DNA of 64,000 bases. Source: Chenopodium formosanum. Taxonomy: Eukaryota > Streptophyta > Magnoliopsida > Caryophyllales > Amaranthaceae. Shown piece after piece: positions 22,001-32,040 of this stretch. The notes beneath the pieces are model-generated. The model was not told where the DNA came from. It searched no databases and worked only from the letters and a program-made list of their open reading frames with translations. A program made the translations under genes and the position numbers. The stretch's first letter is position 1. Each line of letters begins with the position of its first letter. The stretch is taken from positions 2,356,001 to 2,420,000 of the forward strand of contig CM044880.1 of assembly GCA_024500155.1 (NCBI GenBank), in the 5' to 3' direction.

Positions 22001-22517
22001 AGGACGAGGATTGTGGGACCATTTCACTGCCCTGGAGAGTCTATCATTGGAATTACTTCCTGAGTTGGAATTGGAGGATGAAGATGATGTCATCAACAAC
22101 AAAAGCACAGAAGAAGGATGCATTAATGATAATAATGAAGGAAGTGACGCAGAGATGCCATGGAGATACCTTGCTCCCACTCTCCATTCCTTGAAATTAT
22201 TTAAACTCCCAAAGGTGGTGAAGCTGCCAAAAGGGATTGGATGCTTATCATCTCTCCATTCCCTTGAAATAGCCTTATGTGATAATTTGGAAAGCCTAAC
22301 ACCATCAATAGGCGGCTTATCATCTCTCCAATCCCTTGAAATTAGGTTTTGTCCAAAATTGAAAAGAATGCCAGAAGAGATGCGCCACCTCACCTCCTTA
22401 ACCAAACTTCAAATATGGGGATGCAGCCCAGAGTTAACGAAGGAATGCAACAACAAGACTGGCGCTAACTGGTCCAATATCCAACATATCCCCGACATTA
22501 AGCTGGGTAAGAAATAG
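19095..22517 (+). CDS. CNL1: coiled-coil NB-ARC LRR immune receptor (intact)
   Basis: Intracellular NLR that recognises pathogen effectors directly or through a guarded host protein and triggers cell death. It is one exon of 1140 residues. The Rx-type coiled coil is at 1 to about 150 with ADDLFDEV at 81-88 in the EDVID position. NB-ARC follows: P-loop GIGGLGKTT at 196-204, kinase-2 LLVLDDVW at about 272, RNBS-B VVTTRSKKVADVVG, GLPL-type NVPLAIKVVGSLL, RNBS-D CFSYCAVFPKDYK and MHDLIHDLA at about 494. The final Trp of kinase-2 marks a non-TIR NLR. LRRs fill about 540-1130. Compared with CNL2, part of the middle LRR module is missing: the text jumps from CLPNLVEIVISKCNRV to EYVES. The start is fixed by the GA leader. 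No frameshift or stop is seen. Confidence 0.95.
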   Translation: MDVSGGLSLVQTILQVLGSPIWTEIESVLGVKSQLEKLKVTMSTIQNVLLDAEELERRHHVCPTHVQRGRLERLKEALYQADDLFDEVTTLAHRKKLMSGSRFFSCLIQLPSAFTWSGEIKKIREMLGDIVNDHQHDFGLMRNSVDLRVRYKPRETHSFVCEEDTIIGRDKDKQIVIDMLLDTTVEENVSVVSIVGIGGLGKTTLARQVYNDETIGKKFPLKLWVCVSDDFNVKALVGQILAAADPEIKQDGLSLDNLQKKLCQQLDGKKYLLVLDDVWNEDPSKWLELRTLLTGGERASKIVVTTRSKKVADVVGSHCLHKTHELMGLSDEDSWILFQRMAVKPEEHPLKQQLNEVGKEIVRKCANVPLAIKVVGSLLRGQGESKWDSLKNTDLANIVQDEISGIVPVLKISYNYLPFHLKSCFSYCAVFPKDYKFIKEDLICLWMAQGFIMSSDGQNFEDAGEEYFNQLLQRCFFQDVELAEGTDEILSFKMHDLIHDLAKEVAGTEILLCNYSTQCFNDKTRHVYIDESTPKDLVGKLSKMKRMRTVLSDVLPFSFESLVEVSIKMKYLRVLCWNRTSFTVPSVIGELVHLRYLDLSYNIALFELPSSITKLYNLQTLKLRKCRHLKRLPRELGKLVNLRHLDIDDCWSLTHMPPGMNNMTSLQNLAMFVVGGSGTSNTAWSWRSTDDGVGQLEDLDDFTNYTRTMQIIVKEDVRYDAVGGGMLLKCPKLWKIKYDWETKENNNAEVLLQGLQPHFNVRKLKLHRYPGVWLPTWVSYCLPNLVEIVISKCNRVEYVESSGISGDDDKLVFFPSLEKLKLRRMRQLKGWWKSSSVSESEESETPQAPKLSHLQIDGCPELTTFPLCPGLQQLYLEDFNEALGPIIRETTQQKEEGPHGSLRARTRIDNVAYLNSLPIRSYFHHLCISSYQKMEELKTGEVGEVFRSGRLSSLRSLEIDQCSKLKSISGRGLWDHFTALESLSLELLPELELEDEDDVINNKSTEEGCINDNNEGSDAEMPWRYLAPTLHSLKLFKLPKVVKLPKGIGCLSSLHSLEIALCDNLESLTPSIGGLSSLQSLEIRFCPKLKRMPEEMRHLTSLTKLQIWGCSPELTKECNNKTGANWSNIQHIPDIKLGKK

Positions 22518-23929
22518 AACAAAAGAATAGGGGTTGTTATTGTCTTTTCAATTGAGATTCTGCAACAATTTTGAACGCTGCCTGTTTAACCGACCTTTTA
22601 TTATTATTATTATTATTTGCTTCAGATATTTGAAATCATGGCAACAAGAATTCTTTCAGTCAATGTTCATATACAGCTCGACTGATAAAAGGTACGGAGT
22701 AATATCTGATTGTGTACAAGAAGGGTGTTAAATGATAAAGATGATAAGGATTTTTAGTGCAAATATTTCTACTTACTCCGTAATTATTATAGAAATTAAG
22801 TAAAAATTGAGGATATATTATTATATTTCTGTGTATAAGAAAATCCTTGAATTTCTTACCGGGCTAAATCAGTCTAAGAAAGCACATTATATGGTTTTTA
22901 CCGTTTGCCCATTCGGCACTGTACTAAATTTTCGGGGGTTGAATTTTCATTTTTTTTTAAAACTGCAGTGAATTTTTTTGACTTTAGAAGTATTGTGTAT
23001 GTTCATCTGACTACCTGATATCGTTTTGTTAACTTCCCTTTCTTATTACAAAGAATGATGGGGTATTGGGGTGTATGTAATATTTACATGAATGGCCATT
23101 TCATAAGTCTACTGCTATATTTCTTTTGTGGCATTTATGCTTCTCTACATAGGCACACACATAATGATGGTGATAGTAATGAGCCCGATGTAAGTAGGGG
23201 CCTTTTGAAGATCATAAGTAGGTAACTACCAACTGAAGCAGAGAAATGTTCATAATAAGTAACATAAATCAAGTGATCTTGCTGTATCTTTATCGTTTTT
23301 TGAAGCTTATATAGGTTGCTCAACTGAGAAATTCCAGGAAATGGAGTAAATGAAATGCAGGATTTAGTTTTTGTCCTTGCTGCCCCTCCCCGGCCTCCCT
23401 GTTTGTCTGTATGTTTTTTTTTTAAAATCTTGTCTAGTTCTTTATAGGTTCTTGATATTCAGATTTCATACAAATTGAATATTAATGAAGGGGTGATATT
23501 ACATTCTGCTTGATGATGAGAAAGCGTGCAATGCGTTAAGAAGTACCTAATCCTTACCTTGACAGCACGAACCTTAATATTCACTCCTTAATGGAGAGTT
23601 GAAGTTGCTGATTCCTGTAAGGCTGGTGAGTAAAGTAACTATATACATTCTGATTTAATGCATTAGTAAAACCATCAGTGTTGCTTTGGTTCTTTTCGTT
23701 AAATCCACGTTTTTGGCTAATTGGCAAGTCTTGTAACAGTTCATTTGAAATTTTGAACTGGATTATTGGAAGGCCTCATTTAGGTTCATGTTTTTCTTGC
23801 ATTTCAGAGACGAGTACTGATAATACATCAGAATCTGATCAACATCTTTCTTTGACTTCAGGTTTGGCAAGTTTGTTGTTGCTATATGATGCATTGGATG
23901 CTTCAATTCCAGATAACACATCTTTCTTT

Positions 23930-24470
23930 GACATCAGTGTAGAATTGCAGTGATTACTTGGTCAAGAGGTGTGGCAAATATTGCAGGAAGCCATCAGACA
24001 TGAAACGAAAAGGCCTTTCTAAGGCTATCTTGATATTTGCTGAGAGTGACACATAAACCAGGCCAACGTCAAATGGAGGCACATTTTGTCGATATAAGAG
24101 AAGATATTGTGGCAACTGTGCCAACGTTCCACTTTCCATAAGGGTCGTTGGAAGTCCGCTTATAAATCAAAGTGAAATCAGGCAGCAATATTTGAAAAAC
24201 ACTGAGACAGCAATTTAAACACGATGAGAACAGGATAGTATCTGTGACTCTGCGTTGAAGATGAGTTAAGTAGAGTTATTGTAGAATGTAAACAGAATAT
24301 ACATGATTTAATTCATGATTTTGTTAAAGAATTAACGAGGATTGTGTAAAATTATATTCAGTTAGCATTCTGGAAAATAAAATTGTTGTCCATTCTTCAA
24401 CCAAGATGAAAAGGTTGTGTACAATTTTACTGAAGTATCCCCTTTCCATCAAGTAAAGCTTAAATGAGCA
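23930..24470 (+). pseudogene. Decayed NB-ARC fragment downstream of CNL1
   Basis: With many stops and indels it still aligns to the second half of NB-ARC. The stretch around 24060-24180 corresponds to the region ending in GTGCCAACGTTCCACTTTCC and ATAAGGGTCGTTGGAAGTC (the GLPL motif, NVPL.IRVVGSL). Near 24300 ACATGATTTAATTCATGAT matches the MHDLIHD codons, and AAGATGAAAAGGTTGTGTAC matches the KMKRMRT region. It resembles CNL5 more than CNL1. A matching relic follows CNL4, so it predates the segmental duplication. Confidence 0.75.
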
Positions 24471-26628
24471 GTTTCTCAAAAAAAAAATAAAAGTTTAAAT
24501 GAGCAGATTCTAAAACTTAGATGTATAAAGAATAATGCTATATTTGATTTTGGAAAAGTAGCAGGTAAAATTTAGATGTTATGATGATAAGCTCTTCCCA
24601 TGTCCATTGACCAACTCTATTAGAGACCAACTTTTTGTGAGTTTATAGTAAGTCGACTATAGTCTTTCCTCATGATTCTACATCAAGAGCTATTGTGCCT
24701 ATCACCTTCCAGTCACTTCCAAAGGTTTCTAATCAACCTATTAAAGTTTTGGAATCTTCTGTATTATCCCATTTTTTAACTAATCTGCTTTTGTAGTTCT
24801 CTAAACAACAAAAGTAAGCTGTGTACTTTCAATGGATACAATCCAACACGAAGCGTATTTACATGTATGTTAGAGCAAAGTTTTGGAGCAGCAGACATAG
24901 ATTTGTTGTCTGGCATGAGCAAAGTACCCGAGACGCCATTTCACAAAGGGGCTAGAATTTTATGATGTAGCTTCTTACAGTATACAGTATATCACTTGTA
25001 TGGGCCAACAATATCTTGTTCTATACTTATGAATGGTTCCATGAGGTTCTTAATCAAATCCTGGTTAATTTGCTTCCTTCATATTCTAATCTTCAAGATT
25101 TAAGTGACAGAAGATTGTAATAAAAGACTGAGACTGAAATTATTTTTCAATGTAGATTAATTATAGTGGTATTAGTGTGCCGGCAACCAAGAGCCGGTAG
25201 TGTGTTTTTACGTGTACTCCAAATGGTAAAAACAACTTTAGCCAAAGGAATAAATAAACTTATCATAAGGTGGTTGTTAGATTCAATTCAAGTTGATACA
25301 AACAAAGGTAAATAATTTGTCATATTTTTGCACAAAATGAAAATAAGGAAAACTTTAAAGACGTCAAAAAAATGAAAAAAAAAAAAATTAAAGATCAAAA
25401 GTAGTTTTTAATATCTTTTTATTAAGCATACCTTTTTACTCTAGGATTTTTGAAATTACACATTACACAATGTATTTATCTAGACATACAATATTCTTTT
25501 AAAAAATTCAGCTGTAGATCAATTGTGCAATGAACTTTGAGTACTTGACTAGCATGAGCTCCAACAAAAATGCACAGTAGATATAAAAGTTGAGTTCAAC
25601 TTCATGTACTTGATTTGGATCGGCAAGTATAATAGGCTAATAGCAATACACATTGCTCTTCAAAATTGTTGGACCAAACTAGCCAATTTAAATTAGTTTT
25701 ATTTGCTCAGAATTGGACCATTTCTTCTTGAAGCTAAATAAGATTTGATTCATCTTATGGGTAAATAAGATTTGATTCATCTTGCTCAACTTATATATAC
25801 CTTGCTCACTTCACCTTTTTTAAATTGGTTTAAATGTAAATTAACCTTCACAAAATATATATGAAGTACATCGTAATATGTACGTCGTATTTCTTGAGGA
25901 TTTAGGTTAATATACTTAAAAATTTATTTTTCTTCGTTTTGCCTATTACCAATCTATTAAAAGAGCCACTTTTACACCAATCGTAATATTTTTTTTTTTT
26001 TTTTAAAGAAAACTAAATTGTACTCCGTAGCTTAATATATAGATGAGATTATAGAAGAAGTTGAGATAAAGTGCAGGAACCATTTCATCTATAAATAAAA
26101 ATAGAGCAATCTTTTCACGCACATGAGTACGACACATCAAATGCTGTACATCTTTAACACTTTTTTTTTTTTTTAAACTGTTAGGAGAAGGGATCTGATT
26201 GAATCTCAACCCTCGGCCTCACGATTTTTTTTGGTACTGTCTTTAAGAATGAGGGGAGAAGGGTAAGGGATCTCCACTCTCAAAGTGTCTCTAGTGAGAA
26301 TTGAACCCCCAACTTAAAGATTTGTAGGTACAATCTTAAATTTTGTACACTATTAGGTCTATTACTATGTAATTTATGTGTGTATACAAAGAAGCCTCAT
26401 AGGAAAGTCATAGGCCTAACAAAAACACTCATCGCTCCATACAAAGAATTTCTCCTAACAGTGGTGTATGATGCTAACCTTTCTTAAGTTATTTTCCCTC
26501 TTTTCTGAAAAAAGAATTTATCCTAAGAAGAGCGATAAATCGATAATGCCTTCTCTTATATTGGATTATCATTTTGATATGCAGTCAACAAAACTCCACT
26601 ACCCCTTCACCTCGAATCCAGTAAAAAA

Positions 26629-26694
26629 TTTGAAGAGAAGAAGCATAATGCCCGTAAGGTGTTTGTGAAAATGTCCAAGAGAGCATATCCGCAG
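26629..26694 (+). other. Exon-like 22-codon segment before CNL2
   Basis: It reads FEEKKHNARKVFVKMSKRAY then PQ, followed by GTAAGC, in the same frame and with the same length as the copies at 18074 and 47107. Base changes between copies are few. The donor-like CAG/GTAAGC is unchanged. Confidence 0.4.
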
Positions 26695-27635
26695 GTAAGC
26701 TCCAAAAAAACTCCAATTTTTTTTAAAAAATTTGTAGATCTCACGCACAAATGCATTGTAGCTAGTTTTGTCTTCTTGATTTGCTAGCACTTCTACTATA
26801 TAAAACTCCTATGGATTGAATGAAACAAACTACTTAGATAGCATCATTAGTCTAATTAAAAATTACGTACTACATTTTTTTTATTGCAAGCTTTCTGATT
26901 TTCACATTAATATTTTTATTTATGTTTTCAATAAAGTATAAATCACAAAATATTTTTTAAGTATACTAGGTAAATAGGCAAATAGCTGCATTGCAAAATG
27001 TTGAAAGGAAAAAATAACACAGATTTTTTTTTTTTTGGAAAGTAAAGTTAATTCATCAATGTCACATCTCATCTACAAAGATTGTGATTTTGCTCCATTA
27101 CAAGTTTACTCTGTATAATTGAAGTATGTAAATGAATTTTTTGAAGGAAAAAAATAGGGAAAATTCTGGGGGTTTGGGAAAGTCTCACATGACATGTTGG
27201 CCCTCACATTGACAATCAAAATTCATGACTGTTTTCTTGGCTTTTAGCAAATTAAAAAATCTTAATGTTAATGACAGTTGTTTATATGCATTAAATTACT
27301 AAAAGAAACTTGCTTTATCATTATTTTTATTAAACCAAGAACACAGGGAAACTTGCTTTACTTCAAGATAATGTGTAAATAATAGGCTAAGGCAATAGCA
27401 TGAGTGCATGACAGATTTGTTGCAGTTATGTAATGCTAAAAAATAAGATTAGAATTGAATTGAATAAACTAAAACTTACCCCCAATGACCAAAATAGTGA
27501 AGTGAAATTATCTTGAAAGACTATCTTACAGTCAGTTTATGAAAGTTAAAGGCCTAAACCATTTGTTCCTTCCTTTGCATCCCTCAAAAAAGCTATACAC
27601 AACTAACCCACAAGAGAAAAGAGAGAGAGAGAGAG

Positions 27636-30600
27636 ATGGATGTGTCAGGAGGTCTTACACTGGTGCAAACAATCCTTCAAGTGTTGGGTTCCCCCATTTG
27701 GACGGAGTTTGAAGCTGTGTTGGGTTTGAAGTCTCAGCTTGAAAAACTCAAGCTCACCATGTCCACCATCCATAATGTCCTGCTTGATGCTGAAGAACAG
27801 GAGCGGCGGCACCACGTTTGTCCCACCCATGTTGAACGTGGCAGGCTTGAGCGGCTTAAGGAAGCTCTTTACCAAGCTGATGACTTGTTTGATGAGGTTG
27901 CCACTCTTGCTCATCGCAACCAGCTCATGTCAGGTAGCCGTTTCTTCTCTTGTTTAATTCAGCTTCCTTCTGCTTTTACTTGGTCTGGAGAGATTAAAAA
28001 GATACGGGAGATGTTGGGTGATATTGTGAATGATCATCAACATGATTTTGGGTTGATGAGGAACTCGGTTGATCTTCGAGTGAGATACAAACCAAGGGAA
28101 ACTCATTCCTTTGTGTGTGAAGAAGATATTATCATTGGGAGAGATAAGGACAAACAGATAGTGATAGATATGTTATTAGACACTACTGTTGAGGAGAGTG
28201 TTTCTGTTGTCAGCATTGTTGGGATTGGGGGATTGGGGAAAACCACTCTAGTCCAACAGGTTTATAACGATGAAACCATTGGGAAGAAATTCCCTCTGAA
28301 AATGTGGGTTTGTGTCTCAGATGATTTTAATGTCAAAGCGCTTGTTGGTCAAATCCTTACAGCTGCAAACCCTGAAATCAAGCAAGATGGTTTGAGTATG
28401 GACCAACTCCAAGCGAAACTTCGGCAAGAACTGAATGGAAAGGAATATCTCCTTGTTTTGGATGACGTATGGAATGAGGATCCCAGTAAGTGGTATGAGT
28501 TGAGAAAATTGTTGAATGGAAGAATTATGGTGACTACTCGCTCCAACACGGTAGCTGATGTTGTGGAGAGTCGTTGGAAACATGAATTAATGGGTCTCTC
28601 AGACGAAGATTCTTGGAAATTGTTTCAGAGAATGGCACTTAAACCAGGGCAACATCAATTGCAGGCACACTTAATTGACATTGGAAAAGAGATTGTTCGA
28701 AAGTGTGCCAATGTTCCACTTGCCATAAGAGTGGTTGGCAGTCTTCTTCGAGGTCAGGGGGATAGTAAGTGGGAAATTTTGAAAAATACTGACTTGGCAA
28801 ACATTGTACAAGATAATGGCATAGTACCTGTGTTGAAAATCAGTTACAATTACCTTCCGTTTCATTTGAAGAGTTGCTTTAGTTATTGTGCTGTATTCCC
28901 TAAGGATTACAAGATTATCAAGGAGGACTTGATCTGTCTCTGGATGGCTCAAGGCTTCATTATGCCGTCCGATGGAGAGAGCTTTGAAGATGCCGGTGAG
29001 GAGTATTTCAAGCAATTGCTGCAAAGGTGCTTCTTCCAAGATGTCGAATTAGCCAAGGGTACTGATGAAATTATATCATTTAAAATGCATGATTTGATTC
29101 ATGATCTTGCCAAAGAGGTTGCAGGGACAGAAATATTGTCATGCAATAATAGCACACAATGTTTTAACGAAAAAACTCGCCATGTATATTTTGATAAATT
29201 TACTCCCGAAGATCTTCTTGGTAATTTGAACAAGATGAAAAGGATGCGTACACTTCTATATGATGATCTTCCTTTCTCTTTCAAAAGCTTTGTTGTGGAG
29301 GTATCAAAAATGAAATACTTGAGGGTATTGTGGTTGACTCGTACTTATAATGAAATGAAAACGCTGCCAAGTGTGATAGGTGAAATGTTGCATCTTAGAT
29401 ATCTAGACCTCTCATATAACTATTGGCTATGTGTATTGCCCTCATCCATTACCAAGCTTTATAACTTGCAAACATTAAAGTTGTGTAGCTGTCATCATCT
29501 AAAAAGGCTGCCAAGGGAGTTGAGTAAATTAGTTAATCTTAGGCACCTTGATATATCTGGTTGCTCGAGTTTGACACATATGCCTCCAGGGATGAATAGC
29601 ATGAAATCTCTGCAAAAGTTAAATATGTTTGTGGTGGGTGGAAGTGGAAGAAGCAATGGAGCTTGGAATTGGTGGTCAACTGGTGCTGGTCAGCTTCAAG
29701 ATTTGGATGATTTCACTAACTACACTCGCACAATGAAAATTAATGTTAAAAAAGGTGTGGGATATGTTGCAGCAGAAACGATGGGAGGGAGAATGCTATT
29801 AAAAAGTCAAAATTTGTGGGAAGTTAGTTACGACTGGAGTTTTAGAAGAGACGAGAATAATAATGCGGAAGCATTGTTGCAAGGCCTACAGCCCCACTCT
29901 AATGTCAGAAAGTTAGCGTTGTGGAATTATCCAGGAGTGAGGCTCCCTACCTGGATGATGACTCTCAGTTGCTATCTCCCAAATCTTGCTCAAATTGAGA
30001 TTGAAAATTGTGAAAGCGTGGAGCATCTTCCAATGATGAGTCAACTGCGTCGTTTGAAAGTCCTTAGGTTAGATGGTTTGAGTGAAATGGAGTATGTGGA
30101 GAGTATTTGTAATATTAATAGTGGAGATGATGATGAGTTGGTATTCTTTCCATCCCTTGAAAAGCTGAAGCTTTACAATATGGCAAATTTGAAGGGATTG
30201 TGGAAGCCATCATCATCAGAATCAGGGGAGAGTGATCGGATACCACAAGCACCACTGCTTTCTGAGCTTTATGTATCTGATTGTCCAAATTTGACAACAT
30301 TGTTTGTGGGCTCATCAATTAATAGCAAAAGTTGTCTTCCAAATCTTGCTAAAATTGAGATTCGAGATTGCCAAAGGTTGGAGCATCTCCCAATGATGAG
30401 TAAACTGCGTCATTTGAAAGTCCTTGAATTAGAAGATCTGGGTGGACTGGAGTATATGGAGAGTAGTAGTAATAATATTAGTGGAGCAAATGATGATGAG
30501 TTGTTTATGTTTCCATCCCTTGAAAAGGTGAAGCTTACGAAACTGCCAAAGTTGAAGGGATGGTGGAAGTCATCATCAGAGGAGAGTGAGACACCGCAAG

Positions 30601-31493
30601 CATCAAAACTTTCTCATCTTAAAATAGAAAGATGTCCAGAATTGACAACTTTTCCTTGTTGTCCGGGACTGCAACAATTGGACTTAGAAGATTTTAATGA
30701 AGCGCTGGGCCCAATTATAAGGGAGACTACTCAACTAAAGGAGGAAGGGCTACATGGAAAATTGAGGGGAGTTGAGATAGATAGCTTGGCATATCTTAAT
30801 TCTCTACCCATCCGATCTTTCCACCATCTTTCGAATCTCCATATTTATGACAAGAAAATGGAGGAATTGAAAACAAGAGTGGTGGGTGAGGTGTTCCGAA
30901 GCGGCCGCCTGTCCTCTCTTCGCGAACTTAAAATTGATAAATGCGACAATTTGAAGAGTATATCAGGACGAGGAGTGTGGGACCATTTCACTGCCCTGGA
31001 GAGTCTATCATTGTCAACCCTTTATAACTTGGAATTGGAGGATGAAGATGATGTCATCAACAACCAAAGCACAGAAGAAAGTGACGCAGAGATGCCATGG
31101 AGATACCTTGCTCCCACTCTCCGTTCCTTGACATTAGAAGGCCTCTCAAAGGTGGTGAAGCTGCCAAAGGGGATTGGATGCTTATCATCTCTCCATTCCC
31201 TTGAAATTATGTTTTGTGATAATTTGGAAAGCCTAACACCATCAATAGGCGGCTTATCATCTCTCCAATTCCTTGATACTAGTCTTTGTCAAAAATTGAA
31301 AAGAATGCCAGAAGAGATGCGCCACCTCACCTCCTTAACCAAACTTCATTTATGGGGATGTAGCCCAGAGTTAACGAAGGAATGCGAGAACAAGAATGGT
31401 GCGAACTGGTCCAATATACAACATATCCCCAACATTATTCAAACAAGTATGAAACAAAAAAACAGGGGTTATTATTGTCTTCTTTTCACTTAA
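27636..31493 (+). CDS. CNL2: coiled-coil NB-ARC LRR immune receptor (intact, extra LRR module)
   Basis: Same architecture as CNL1, but 1285 residues, the longest of the cluster. P-loop GIGGLGKTT at about 196, kinase-2 LLVLDDVW at about 270, RNBS-B shortened (RIMVTTRSNTVADVV), NVPLAIRVVGSLLRG, CFSYCAVFPKDYK, MHDLIHDLA at about 484. The LRR contains two tandem versions of a module of about 120 residues, each starting with CLPNLAxIEI and HLPMMSxLRxLKVL and going on to SLEKxKL and LKGxWK. CNL1 and CNL4 have lost parts of it. The N-terminal 250 residues are almost identical to CNL5. The C-terminus ends differently from CNL1 and CNL4 (IIQTSMKQKNRGYYCLLFT instead of IKLGKK) because a small change near the stop lets the frame read on into the former 3' UTR. 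Confidence 0.95.
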   Translation: MDVSGGLTLVQTILQVLGSPIWTEFEAVLGLKSQLEKLKLTMSTIHNVLLDAEEQERRHHVCPTHVERGRLERLKEALYQADDLFDEVATLAHRNQLMSGSRFFSCLIQLPSAFTWSGEIKKIREMLGDIVNDHQHDFGLMRNSVDLRVRYKPRETHSFVCEEDIIIGRDKDKQIVIDMLLDTTVEESVSVVSIVGIGGLGKTTLVQQVYNDETIGKKFPLKMWVCVSDDFNVKALVGQILTAANPEIKQDGLSMDQLQAKLRQELNGKEYLLVLDDVWNEDPSKWYELRKLLNGRIMVTTRSNTVADVVESRWKHELMGLSDEDSWKLFQRMALKPGQHQLQAHLIDIGKEIVRKCANVPLAIRVVGSLLRGQGDSKWEILKNTDLANIVQDNGIVPVLKISYNYLPFHLKSCFSYCAVFPKDYKIIKEDLICLWMAQGFIMPSDGESFEDAGEEYFKQLLQRCFFQDVELAKGTDEIISFKMHDLIHDLAKEVAGTEILSCNNSTQCFNEKTRHVYFDKFTPEDLLGNLNKMKRMRTLLYDDLPFSFKSFVVEVSKMKYLRVLWLTRTYNEMKTLPSVIGEMLHLRYLDLSYNYWLCVLPSSITKLYNLQTLKLCSCHHLKRLPRELSKLVNLRHLDISGCSSLTHMPPGMNSMKSLQKLNMFVVGGSGRSNGAWNWWSTGAGQLQDLDDFTNYTRTMKINVKKGVGYVAAETMGGRMLLKSQNLWEVSYDWSFRRDENNNAEALLQGLQPHSNVRKLALWNYPGVRLPTWMMTLSCYLPNLAQIEIENCESVEHLPMMSQLRRLKVLRLDGLSEMEYVESICNINSGDDDELVFFPSLEKLKLYNMANLKGLWKPSSSESGESDRIPQAPLLSELYVSDCPNLTTLFVGSSINSKSCLPNLAKIEIRDCQRLEHLPMMSKLRHLKVLELEDLGGLEYMESSSNNISGANDDELFMFPSLEKVKLTKLPKLKGWWKSSSEESETPQASKLSHLKIERCPELTTFPCCPGLQQLDLEDFNEALGPIIRETTQLKEEGLHGKLRGVEIDSLAYLNSLPIRSFHHLSNLHIYDKKMEELKTRVVGEVFRSGRLSSLRELKIDKCDNLKSISGRGVWDHFTALESLSLSTLYNLELEDEDDVINNQSTEESDAEMPWRYLAPTLRSLTLEGLSKVVKLPKGIGCLSSLHSLEIMFCDNLESLTPSIGGLSSLQFLDTSLCQKLKRMPEEMRHLTSLTKLHLWGCSPELTKECENKNGANWSNIQHIPNIIQTSMKQKNRGYYCLLFT

Positions 31494-31810
31494 ATTTTGC
31501 AACAATTTTGAAGAATGGATTGCTTGCTTATCATCTCTCTAACACCTTTTTTAACTTTGCTTCAGTGTACGGCTAGAATCAGCACCCGAAAGAATTCGTT
31601 TACTCAATGTACGTATATAAAACTCAGGTAATGTCTACACATATTATTCACAAATGGATTTCAATTTTGGGTTAATAACATACGATGCTCTTTGTCAAAA
31701 AAAAGCTTATCGTTTATACTGTTGACACATATGTTTTTGAGAACACGATGCTCATTATATTAGTATTACCATTTTAGTAATTTTTTGGTCATGCAAACAC
31801 GAAAAGCTTA

Positions 31811-32040
31811 GGGCTTGTTTGACATCATTTTTGGTTTTCAGTTTCCTGTTTTTTTGAAAACCAAAAACCAAAAACAGGAAACAAGAAAAAGATGTTTCTA
31901 CTTTTCTGTTGTCGGTTTTCAAAATTATTATAATTTTAATATATTTAAATAATTTTTGATTCATTATGGGACATATATCCTATACTTTTAAAAAACAAAA
32001 AACCAAAAAACAGAAAACCACAACAATGCCATACGAACCC
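31811..32040. mobile_element. Tourist-type MITE (230 bp), TTA duplication
   Basis: Second copy of the 15295-15524 element: GGGCTTGTTTGACATC at the left, ATGCCATACGAACCC at the right, flanked by TTA at 31808-31810 and 32041-32043. It is inserted in the downstream spacer of CNL2. Confidence 0.8.

Larger units (their letters stand above)
17061..24470 (+). repeat. Segmental duplication, copy A (CNL1 unit)
   Basis: From ATAGAAAGTGCTCCGTAATA at 17061, the sequence runs almost base for base like 46093 onward through about 2 kb of 5' flank, the CNL gene, its 3' flank and an NB-ARC relic. The copy around CNL4 has gained two transposons (47647-47783 and 51326-52369) and its LRR has lost modules. Before 17061 and 46093 the sequences are unrelated, so that is a breakpoint. 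The right limit is blurred because the relics have drifted. Confidence 0.85.
22518..27635. other. Spacer CNL1-CNL2: duplicated 3' flank, NB-ARC relic, CNL2 upstream region
   Basis: From 22518 to about 23900 it matches the CNL4 3' flank (minus the foldback element). Parts (about 23480-23700) also match the flanks of CNL2 (32590-32800) and CNL5 (60640-60720), so this is an old shared 3' flank. A relic occupies 23930-24470. About 25040-25290 matches the 3' flank of CNL3 (43660-43860). From 26380 the sequence matches the CNL1 and CNL4 upstream block, and the exon-like segment is at 26629-26694. No intact gene is present. Confidence 0.6.

Noticed and set aside
19116..22405. Long open frames antisense to or overlapping CNL1 (and the same in CNL2, CNL4, CNL5 and CNL6)
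   Set aside because: They recur at the same place in each paralog because the sense sequence is conserved, and they have no recognisable domains; they are shadows of the CNL genes.
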